This document shows positions 1-5,516 of a stretch of DNA of 6,713 nucleotides, one piece after another. The DNA is from Myxococcota bacterium. GTDB taxonomy: Bacteria > Myxococcota_A > UBA9160 > PR03. The stretch lies in NCBI GenBank assembly GCA_025453505.1, contig JALOQG010000157.1:1-6713 (forward strand). The letters run 5' to 3'. The position numbers and the translations under genes are program-made. Every line of letters starts with the position of its first letter. Position 1 is the first letter of the stretch. A model generated the notes under the pieces. The model saw only the letters and a program-made list of their open reading frames with translations, made no database searches and was not told the origin of the DNA.

Positions 1-507
1 CCGGCCCCGGGGCGCTTCGAGGACTGGGATCACGCGCGCTGGCTCGCGGCGCTCGAGGCCAATCTGCTCGCGCCGGCGCTGATGATCCGCGGCGTGATCG
101 GCGGCATGCGCGCGCGCCGCTTCGGACGCATCGTCAACATCACGTCGGCGATGGTCAAGGCGCCGCACGCCGCGATGGGGCTCTCGACCGCGGCGCGTTC
201 GGCGCTGACGGCGGTCTGCAAGGGGCTCTCGAAGGAAGTCGCGCGCGACAACGTGACGATCAACAACCTGCTGCCTGAGCGGATCGACACGGATCGCCAA
301 CGCATGATGGCGGAGCTGCGCGCGAAGACGGGCGGCGTCTCGATCGAGCAGGCCTACGTCGAGATGGCGGCCAGTATCGCGGCGGGGCGGCTGGGGACGC
401 CCGCGGAGTTCGGGGCCGCCTGCGCCTGGCTCTGCAGCGCGCAGGCCGGATACATCTCCGGCCAGAACCTCCAGCTCGACGGCGGCTCGTATCCGGGCGT
501 CCTGTGA
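1..507 (+). CDS. SDR-family oxidoreductase, 5' end missing, divergent active site
   Basis: The frame is open from the left edge and ends at TGA 505-507, giving the last 168 residues of a short-chain dehydrogenase/reductase. About 90 N-terminal residues, including the glycine-rich nucleotide-binding turn, lie outside the window. Visible SDR landmarks are the strand RIVNITS with the catalytic-type Ser at codon 145-147, the INNLLPERIDTDR segment after beta-6, and the C-terminal QLDGGSYPG typical of FabG-like enzymes. The usual YxxxK reads S-T-A-A-R. Ser at 184-186 is exactly 13 residues after the Ser, where Tyr belongs, and Arg at 196-198 replaces Lys. I recall a subgroup of annotated SDRs with this same S-x-x-A-R pattern and INNLLP segment, so it is probably a real lineage rather than a broken gene. 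Substrate is unknown. The next + gene starts 138 bases downstream, so an operon is not evident. Confidence 0.9.
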   Translation, partial: PAPGRFEDWDHARWLAALEANLLAPALMIRGVIGGMRARRFGRIVNITSAMVKAPHAAMGLSTAARSALTAVCKGLSKEVARDNVTINNLLPERIDTDRQRMMAELRAKTGGVSIEQAYVEMAASIAAGRLGTPAEFGAACAWLCSAQAGYISGQNLQLDGGSYPGVL

Positions 508-633
508 CGCGATGTGCCGGCAATTGCCCTCGCCATCTTCGCGAAACTCCCTGTTGGCCCCGCCGGGACTCTGCTATCGCTCGTGTGCGGCCGATACGCC
601 GCTTCGCGCCGTCCAATCGCCGGCGCTCACTCG

Positions 634-638
634 AGGAG
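634..638 (+). promoter_or_regulatory. Ribosome binding site deciding the 646 start
   Basis: AGGAG lies 7 bases before ATG 646. This favours 646 over the in-frame ATG at 655 and over the longer upstream reading of the same frame, whose added residues do not look like protein. Confidence 0.7.
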
Positions 639-645
639 AAGATCC

Positions 646-930
646 ATGCGCTCGATGACGCGTCTGCTCGCTCTCGCCGCCAGCTTCGTGCTGGCCGGCG
701 CCACCACGGTCCAGGCGGACCCGAAGGACGACTACCACCCGCTCGACTTGCAGGCCGAGGACCCGCCGGGCCCGAACGTCGCGGTCGATGCGACCGGCGA
801 CCACGTCGTGAACCCGGGGCGCGTGCTCGATCAGAGCGCGCTCGACGATCCGGATGCGGTCAAGTGGCCCACGCTCGACAAGTCGGTGTGGGAGCAGGTC
901 AAGGACTCCTACGTCATCGAGACGAAGTAG
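646..930 (+). CDS. Small secreted protein of unknown function (94 aa)
   Basis: Not recognised. The N-terminus is a textbook signal peptide: MRSMTR, then a hydrophobic core (LLALAASFVLAGA), then VQA before Asp25. Cleavage after Ala24 would leave a mature chain of about 70 residues. The mature part is acidic and proline-rich near its start (DPKDDYHPLD, AEDPPGP), with an Asp-rich middle and a C-terminal stretch containing WPTLDKSVWEQVKDSY. It has no cysteine, no lipobox and no transmembrane segment, so it is probably periplasmic or extracellular. The start at ATG 646 is supported by AGGAG at 634-638. The gene stands alone between the SDR gene and a strong hairpin and converges on the 123-residue gene. 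High-GC codon use matches the neighbours. That it is a gene rests on signal peptide, ribosome site and terminator together. Its function cannot be inferred. Confidence 0.75.
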   Translation: MRSMTRLLALAASFVLAGATTVQADPKDDYHPLDLQAEDPPGPNVAVDATGDHVVNPGRVLDQSALDDPDAVKWPTLDKSVWEQVKDSYVIETK

Positions 931-952
931 CTTCGGCTCGATCTCGGACGCG

Positions 953-1004
953 CCGATCGATCTCTCGCCGGCCCGCTGAGGCGGCGCCGGCGAGAGGCGA
1001 TCGG
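953..1004 (+). terminator. Strong GC hairpin, likely intrinsic terminator
   Basis: An 11-bp perfect stem (CTCTCGCCGGC 962-972 with GCCGGCGAGAG 986-996) is topped by CCGC/GCGG (973-976 with 981-984), a TGAG tetraloop and one bulged C at 985. It is extended below by CCGATCG/CGATCGG (953-959 with 998-1004) across a small internal loop. TTT follows at 1005-1007. It starts 22 bases after the 930 stop. The T-run is on the + side only, so it best fits termination of the 94-residue gene. From the other strand it begins about 90 bases past the 123-residue gene's stop and could also stabilise that transcript's 3' end. Confidence 0.65.
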
Positions 1005-1096
1005 TTTCGATGCGTGGCAGGCGCATGGACGCGCGCCGCCTCGAACGATGGGCAGGAGCGCAGGCGCTGCGAAGCGCCGCGCACCCGCGGCGCCAC

Positions 1097-1468
1097 TCAG
1101 TCCTCGGGCGCCTTCATCACCTTGATGTAGGTGAGCGTGCCCGAAGTCCCGTCGTGGTGTCCCTGCACGGTGATGTTCCAGCCCTTCTGGATTTCCGTCA
1201 GCTGGATCGGCGTGGAGCCGCGCAGGATCGTCGCGGACTCGGCCACCGTGTACTCCATGATGTCCTCGGTCTCGCCCTTGATCTTGACCTTGCGGTTCTC
1301 GACGTCGATCTCGACGACGTCGGCGGTCACGGCGATGTTGCCGCGCTCGCGCTCGCGGACCTGGGCGAAGGCGCCGTCCGCGAGGACGACCCCGAGCAGG
1401 ACGGCGAGGCCGAGTGTGGAGAGCCCGAGTGCGGTGATCCGCGCGAGTCGGTTCTGCTCGAGATTCAT
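1097..1468 (-). CDS. Exported small beta-rich protein (123 aa), unknown function
   Basis: Starts at ATG 1468-1466 with an excellent ribosome site (AAAGGAG, complement of 1478-1484) 9 bases upstream, and stops at TGA 1099-1097. Residues 1-35 are a signal peptide: NRLAR, then a long hydrophobic core (LGLSTLGLAVLLGVVLA), then AFA before Gln36. After a charged linker (RERERGN) the mature part reads as alternating beta strands: TADVVEIDVENRKVKIKG, EYTVAESATIL, WNITVQG, GTLTYIKVM. The pattern 'V-x-x-I-D-x-x-x-R-x-V-x-(I/L)-K-G' followed by a 'G-x-x-(I/V)-T-V' strand occurs in many small uncharacterised periplasmic proteins of DUF5666-like, OB-barrel type. The match is by pattern only. It lies 122 bases after the 850-residue gene on the same strand, with a promoter-like block between them shared with that gene. 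It is probably a periplasmic or surface partner; its role is unknown. Confidence 0.85.
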   Translation of the reverse strand: MNLEQNRLARITALGLSTLGLAVLLGVVLADGAFAQVRERERGNIAVTADVVEIDVENRKVKIKGETEDIMEYTVAESATILRGSTPIQLTEIQKGWNITVQGHHDGTSGTLTYIKVMKAPED

Positions 1469-1477
1469 GATCGTGGA

Positions 1478-1484
1478 CTCCTTT
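1478..1484 (-). promoter_or_regulatory. Ribosome binding site of the 123-aa gene
   Basis: On the minus strand this reads AAAGGAG, near-perfect and 9 bases before the ATG. It fixes the start of the 123-residue gene at 1468, although the same frame stays open far upstream as a spurious extension overlapping the 850-residue gene. Confidence 0.8.
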
Positions 1485-1533
1485 GGCGCCGCACTTCGAG
1501 CGGACGCGGGTGGGGAACGGATCCGAGGGCGCG

Positions 1534-1563
1534 ATGGTGCGTGCGAGGGCCGGCCCCGGTCAA
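1534..1563 (-). promoter_or_regulatory. Candidate promoter of the 123-aa gene
   Basis: On the minus strand, TTGACC (complement of 1558-1563) is followed after 18 bases by CACCAT (complement of 1534-1539). The -35 is good and the -10 weak (3 of 6 to TATAAT). The implied leader is roughly 58 bases. A perfect 10-bp palindrome, GGGCCGGCCC (1547-1556), lies in the spacer. The -35 lies in a 13-base block (1553-1565) repeated exactly upstream of the 850-residue gene, which is the main reason to take it seriously. Confidence 0.4.
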
Positions 1564-1565
1564 GC
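1553..1565 (-). repeat. 13-base shared upstream block, copy 1
   Basis: The minus strand reads GCTTGACCGGGGC, identical to 4191-4203. Both copies lie in short intergenic gaps, 28-31 bases past the preceding stop codon and upstream of genes for exported proteins. Confidence 0.7.
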
Positions 1566-1590
1566 CCGAAACGCGAACGCCCTGCGCAGC

Positions 1591-4143
1591 CTAGGGAAGC
1601 GGCTCGGCGCTGAGCGAGATCGTGGCGACGTGACCGTCGCCGGCGATGTTGCGGCCGCCCATGCCGGGGTAGTGGCCCGCCGTGAAGTTGTTGTCGATGG
1701 TGTCGTTCTTGCCGAGACGGATCGCCATCTCGTCGCCGTTCGCGGTCGGGAAGGCCGTGTTCGAGTTGGAGAACGCCTCGAGCTCGGTGTGGAACGTGAC
1801 CGAGATGCTCGCGTCGCCGGTGCCCTGGATCGCCGTGCCGGCGGAGCCGACGAACTCGACGTCCTGCGAACTCGACGATCCGCCGACGCCGTCGTTGATG
1901 ATCGTGACCGGCGGCGTGAACGGGAAGCTCCCGCTCGCTCCGCCTGCGATGGCCCAGGTCGCGTTCACGGGCTGGCGGATCGCGGCGAGGCCGCCGCCGT
2001 CCTGGAACCCGATGCCGTCGTTGTAGCCGTCGCTGATCCGGTCGAACGCTCCGCGCATCGAATGGCCGAGATCGATCGTCCACTGCTCGCCCGGAACCGA
2101 GACGACGTCGAAGTTCACGCGGTACGACAGCGTCACGTACGACTGCGCGTCGTTCGTCGTGCAGCCGGCGTCGGCGCCGAGCATGCCGCGCAGGTTCGCC
2201 TCGACGACGTTGCCGAGTGCGTTGCCGGAGAGGCGGTGCCGCCACTCGCGCAGCCAGCAGCCTCCCTGTTCGCGGAAGTCGCCGCTGCTCAGATCGGTGA
2301 ACACGACGTTCGCGAGCCGTGTCGTCGGCTGCTGCACGAGATTCGCGAAGATGCCGAGGAAGCCGCCCGAAAGCCGCGCGACCTCCACCGACTCGAGGTC
2401 CAGCCCGAGCAGCGACGGGATCGGAAACGAGTCGATCGCGTTCTCGAGATCCGCCGCGAAGAGCGGGAAGAGATTGCGGAAGGTGAAGACCAGCGCCGCC
2501 TCGTTGGTGTTGACGAGGTTGCTCGTGACGACCATGCCGATCGAAGCCGGCGGCGGCGTCGTCAGCGTGAACTCGAGACCCGCCGGTGTGAAGGAGAGAT
2601 CGACGCCGGCATCGAGGTCGACCTCCAGCGTCAAGAAGACCTGGTGGATCGCTGCGAATTCCATCTCGATCGCGAGGCCGGCGATCTTCAGCTCGGCGAG
2701 CTCGCCTTCCGGGCCGGGCGCGCCCGTGAACACGGGTGCGATCGTCGGCCGCAGCCGGATCACGACCGGCTCCGCAGGGTCGAAGCTCGAGAGCTGCGGG
2801 ATGAAGAGCGAGAGCAGCCCCGCCGTGAGCGGCGATCCGAGGAACTCGGTGATGTCCATGCGCAGCAGACCGTTCTCGATCTGCGTCTTCAGCAACTGGT
2901 TCATGCCCGACGTCGAGAGCGCGAAGGCGAGACCGTACGGCAGTCCCTGCGCGGGCGTCGTCGCGCCGAACGCAGGAAAGGGTTCTTCGACCGTGTAGGA
3001 GGCCGCCAGATCCGGCGCACCCGCCAGCGGCGCCGTCGTGTAGATCGCCGCGTCGGCCGCGATCGTCAGGCCGTTCGCGTCTTCCGAGACCGAATCGATC
3101 GGTGCGTCCAGCACGCCGCCGAGTGCGCTGCCCACGGGCCCCGCGATCGACACGCCGGCCAGCGCGCTCTGGATCGCGGCGGCGAGCGCGGAGTCCTGCG
3201 GTCCGGCGCCGTCCGGGTCGGCGAGGTTGTCCTGGAATCCGTCTTGCATCAGCTGCTGGATGTCGCCCTCGCCGATGATCAGATCGACGATGTCGCCGAT
3301 CAGCGGGTCGTCGCAGATCCCGGACACGAACCGGGAGCCGAAGCCGCCGAGCGTCACCGACACGGGCGACACGAGGTTCACGTCCACGAAAGACGGGTCC
3401 GAAGCGAGCGGCTGCAGGTCGAAGGATCCGCCGATCGCCGCGGCCGACGTCTCGATCTCGAGCGTGCAGGCGCCGAGCCAGCCGAGGTCGAGGTCGATCT
3501 CCAGGAAGAAGTCGTCGATCTGGATCGTCGTATCGAGCCCGCTCGCGGTCGGGTCGACGGCGAGACCGAAGCCGCCGAATCCGACCTCGACCACGTTCGC
3601 GGTGTAGTTGATCCCGCTCATGCTGCCCTGCGCGATCGGATTCTGGTCGGTGATGATCGAGGAGATGTCGAGCGAGTCGCCCGACAGGCTCTCGACGATC
3701 GGCGTGATCTGATCCAGACCGGTGTCGGTGAGCCGCATCCCGACCGCGGCGGGCGACGCGGTCCCGTCCGGCACGAATCCCGTCGTCACGCCGTCGCCGA
3801 CCACCACGACGAGGCTCTTGCGCAGCACCGCGCCCGTATCGAGCGTGCCCGCGACGGTGATCCGGTTGAACACGGCGCCGGGATCGACGGGCACCTGCAC
3901 CGACCACGTCGCGGCGGGCGTCGTCGCGATGCCGTTGATCGTGAGGCCCGTGAAGCGCGTGGGGAGGTTCAGCCGACCGGCGACGGTGACCGAGGTCCCG
4001 TTGAGGAAGACGCCGTGCACGGGCGTATCGACGAAGAGCTTCGGTGCGGGCATGCACGACGCGCCGACGGCGATCGAGGCTCCGGCTCCGAGCAGCAGGA
4101 TGGACCGGAGCCAGGTGTGCCGGACGTGCGTACGAGCGTGCAT
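1591..4143 (-). CDS. Exported multidomain protein with BPI/TULIP-like lipid-binding core (850 aa)
   Basis: Starts at ATG 4143-4141, ends at TAG 1593-1591. Residues 1-30 form an export signal: Arg/His-rich start, hydrophobic LRSILLLGAGASIAVGA, then Ser29-Cys30. Cys30 could be lipidated, but Gly at -3 is unusual for a lipobox. Residues about 36-116 match the bacterial Ig-like pattern (DTPVHGVFLNGTSVTVAGRL, LTINGI). Residues about 120-370 and 375-605 look like the two lobes of a BPI/CETP-type (TULIP) lipid-binding protein. The second lobe carries the hallmark ALSTSGMNQLLKTQIENGLL (Met414-Asn415), then RLRPTIAPV (463-471), then LENAIDSFPIP before alternating strands, the same order as the BPI C-terminal barrel. 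The first lobe has a matching helix (DIQQLMQDGFQDNL) and Cys226/Cys277. From about 665 to the end is a beta-sandwich rich in Gly, Ser and Asn. No enzyme motif is seen. I infer binding or transfer of a lipid at the cell surface or periplasm. The export signal is clear; the TULIP assignment is by eye. Confidence 0.92.
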   Translation of the reverse strand: MHARTHVRHTWLRSILLLGAGASIAVGASCMPAPKLFVDTPVHGVFLNGTSVTVAGRLNLPTRFTGLTINGIATTPAATWSVQVPVDPGAVFNRITVAGTLDTGAVLRKSLVVVVGDGVTTGFVPDGTASPAAVGMRLTDTGLDQITPIVESLSGDSLDISSIITDQNPIAQGSMSGINYTANVVEVGFGGFGLAVDPTASGLDTTIQIDDFFLEIDLDLGWLGACTLEIETSAAAIGGSFDLQPLASDPSFVDVNLVSPVSVTLGGFGSRFVSGICDDPLIGDIVDLIIGEGDIQQLMQDGFQDNLADPDGAGPQDSALAAAIQSALAGVSIAGPVGSALGGVLDAPIDSVSEDANGLTIAADAAIYTTAPLAGAPDLAASYTVEEPFPAFGATTPAQGLPYGLAFALSTSGMNQLLKTQIENGLLRMDITEFLGSPLTAGLLSLFIPQLSSFDPAEPVVIRLRPTIAPVFTGAPGPEGELAELKIAGLAIEMEFAAIHQVFLTLEVDLDAGVDLSFTPAGLEFTLTTPPPASIGMVVTSNLVNTNEAALVFTFRNLFPLFAADLENAIDSFPIPSLLGLDLESVEVARLSGGFLGIFANLVQQPTTRLANVVFTDLSSGDFREQGGCWLREWRHRLSGNALGNVVEANLRGMLGADAGCTTNDAQSYVTLSYRVNFDVVSVPGEQWTIDLGHSMRGAFDRISDGYNDGIGFQDGGGLAAIRQPVNATWAIAGGASGSFPFTPPVTIINDGVGGSSSSQDVEFVGSAGTAIQGTGDASISVTFHTELEAFSNSNTAFPTANGDEMAIRLGKNDTIDNNFTAGHYPGMGGRNIAGDGHVATISLSAEPLP

Positions 4144-4172
4144 GATCCCCGCCTTATTTCGAGACGGGGCGT

Positions 4173-4201
4173 ATCGTTGTTCAGATCGCCGCCCCGGTCA
4201 A
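4173..4201 (-). promoter_or_regulatory. Candidate sigma-70-type promoter of the 850-aa gene
   Basis: On the minus strand, TTGACC (complement of 4196-4201; 5 of 6 to consensus) is followed by a 17-base spacer and AACGAT (complement of 4173-4178; 3 of 6 to TATAAT). The leader to ATG 4143 would be about 23 bases and includes a modest ribosome site (AAGGCGGGG). A 5-bp inverted repeat (4147-4151 with 4165-4169) covers that leader and could weakly occlude it. The element lies just after the glycosyltransferase stop, so the 850-residue gene is likely transcribed separately. Confidence 0.5.
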
Positions 4202-4203
4202 GC
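4191..4203 (-). repeat. 13-base shared upstream block, copy 2
   Basis: Identical to 1553-1565 (minus strand GCTTGACCGGGGC). Flanking bases upstream are partly similar (about 6 of 10) and diverge downstream, so the match covers little more than an extended -35 region. Confidence 0.7.
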
Positions 4204-4209
4204 GGGAAT

Positions 4210-4225
4210 CGCCGAAGCTGCGGCG
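4210..4225 (-). terminator. Weak hairpin after the glycosyltransferase gene
   Basis: CGCCG (4210-4214) and CGGCG (4221-4225) pair around a 6-base loop starting 9 bases past the 4234 stop on the minus strand. There is no T-run and the stem is short, so it is a poor intrinsic terminator and may be chance. Confidence 0.25.
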
Positions 4226-4233
4226 CTGCATCG

Positions 4234-5448
4234 CTACACCAGCGACGCCACCGGATCCGACGCCGCGGCCTCGTCGCGCAGGCGCACGCCGAGGTCGCGC
4301 GCGCGTTCGGCGAGGATCTCGATGTCGCACGCTTCGCGGATCGAAGCCGCGAGAACGGCCGCGTCGAGACGCCGCCGCGTCATGGCGGCCACCGCGATGC
4401 CGAGCCGCTCGACGCGCCGCGCCCAGTAGAACTGGTCGGCGAGGTGCGGCACCACGACCTGCGGAACGCCGGCCCGCGCCGCCGTCGTCGTCGTGCCCGC
4501 GCCGCCGTGATGCACGATCGCGGCGCAGCGCGGAAACAGCATCGGGTGCGAGACCGACTCGATCGCGAGCACGCCCTCGGGCAGCGGCCCGTCGCCCAGC
4601 GCGGCCCAGCCGGCGCCGATCAGCGCGCGGCGTCCGGTGCGCGCGATCGCCTCGAGGAGCGTGCGCGTCGTCGCGGCGGGATCCGCGTCGGGCATGCTGC
4701 CGAAACCGAGGTACACCGGTGGCGGTCCCATCGCGAGGAACGACTCGAGTTTCGCGGGCAGCGGGTCGCCGCAGGTCGGGTGCAACGCCGCGACCTGGTC
4801 GAGCGGGAACGGTGCGTCCGCGGGCGCGCATGCGAGCGCCGCATCGACCGCCAGCAGCGGACGGGCGCTCAGCATCATGCGATAGAGATCCCGGCGCGGC
4901 GCGAGTCCGAGCCGCTTGCGCGCGGGCCCGATCACGCCGCGCAGCGCGAGCACGGTGGGACGGATCAAGGCCGGCCACAGCGCGCGATTCACCCAGCCCG
5001 GCAGATCCTGCCACGGAAGAAACACCGGAGCGTGTTCGCGGGACGGGATCATGCCGGGGCAGTAGACGACGTAGCGATACGCGGCGCCCCGCGCTTCGGC
5101 CGCGACCGAGGCCGCGAGTTCGGCGCCCGCGCCGACGACGAGATCGGCACCGCGCGCGAGTTCGAGGAGCACTTCGAGCCGCGATTCGAAGCGTTCGCGA
5201 AAGATGCGGATGCCTTCGAACAACGCGCCGACCGGCGAGCGCTCGATCACGGCGGCGCGCTCGGCGATCAGGTCGCGGATCGAGGTGCCGCACGCGATGA
5301 AGGGCACGCCGCGGGATCCCGCCTGCGCCGCGAAGTCGGGCGACGAGCACAGGATCGCGTCGTGGCCGGCCGCGCGCAGCCGCCGGCCGAGTTCGATCAA
5401 CGGCTGCGCGTCGCCGCGCGTTCCTTCGGCTGCGAGAACGATGCGCAT
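4234..5448 (-). CDS. GT1/UGT-like glycosyltransferase (404 aa)
   Basis: A GT-B-fold enzyme of the UGT/antibiotic-Gtf/sterol-glucosyltransferase type, which moves a sugar from a nucleotide donor to a lipid, polyketide or sterol-like acceptor. The N-terminal half opens with MRIVLAAEGTRGDAQP, the family's first strand and 'G-x-R-G-D-x-x-P' loop. Asp13 sits where the Gtf family has its proposed catalytic base. The C-terminal half has VYLGFGSM (245-252) and the donor-binding signature HHGGAGTTT at 313-321, ending in PHLADQFYW (334-342), whose Asp338-Gln339 contacts the sugar in relatives. Length is normal for the family and no membrane segment is seen, so it is cytosolic or peripheral. ATG 5448 is chosen because GGAGGA (complement of 5458-5463) is 9 bases upstream and MRIVL is the expected fold start; the frame stays open further upstream without sense. 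It follows the SGNH gene by 68 bases, probably in one operon. The acceptor cannot be read from sequence. Confidence 0.94.
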   Translation of the reverse strand: MRIVLAAEGTRGDAQPLIELGRRLRAAGHDAILCSSPDFAAQAGSRGVPFIACGTSIRDLIAERAAVIERSPVGALFEGIRIFRERFESRLEVLLELARGADLVVGAGAELAASVAAEARGAAYRYVVYCPGMIPSREHAPVFLPWQDLPGWVNRALWPALIRPTVLALRGVIGPARKRLGLAPRRDLYRMMLSARPLLAVDAALACAPADAPFPLDQVAALHPTCGDPLPAKLESFLAMGPPPVYLGFGSMPDADPAATTRTLLEAIARTGRRALIGAGWAALGDGPLPEGVLAIESVSHPMLFPRCAAIVHHGGAGTTTTAARAGVPQVVVPHLADQFYWARRVERLGIAVAAMTRRRLDAAVLAASIREACDIEILAERARDLGVRLRDEAAASDPVASLV

Positions 5449-5457
5449 CGGGGACGG

Positions 5458-5463
5458 TCCTCC
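5458..5463 (-). promoter_or_regulatory. Ribosome binding site deciding the glycosyltransferase start
   Basis: The minus strand reads GGAGGA, 9 bases before ATG 5448. The frame upstream of this point remains open for over 1 kb but overlaps the SGNH gene in another frame and has no protein-like content, so 5448 is the start. Confidence 0.8.
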
Positions 5464-5516
5464 GTCCGTCCTTCTTCGTCCGATCGCAGGCGCGCATGAG
5501 CTTCGCAGCAAAAGCC

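Noticed and set aside
554..580. Possible promoter for the 94-aa gene (TTGGCC 554-559, TATCGC 575-580)
   Set aside because: The 15-base spacing is too short for a normal sigma-70 promoter, and the sigma-54 GG/GC spacing does not fit either. Left unannotated.
504..1130. Overlapping + frame across the 94-aa gene
   Set aside because: Arg-rich shadow with no signal, motif or ribosome site. The 646-930 frame explains the region.
1469..4057. Long upstream extension of the 123-aa gene's frame through the 850-aa gene
   Set aside because: The extension is Arg-rich low-complexity reading of the other frame. The strong ribosome site at 1478-1484 and signal peptide place the true start at 1468.
1483..5499. 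A continuous 1338-codon open frame on the + strand opposite three genes
   Set aside because: Its product is dominated by Arg, Glu, Asp and Ala with no domain-like stretches. It lies antisense to well-supported genes with signal peptides and family motifs. It is a GC-rich codon-bias shadow.
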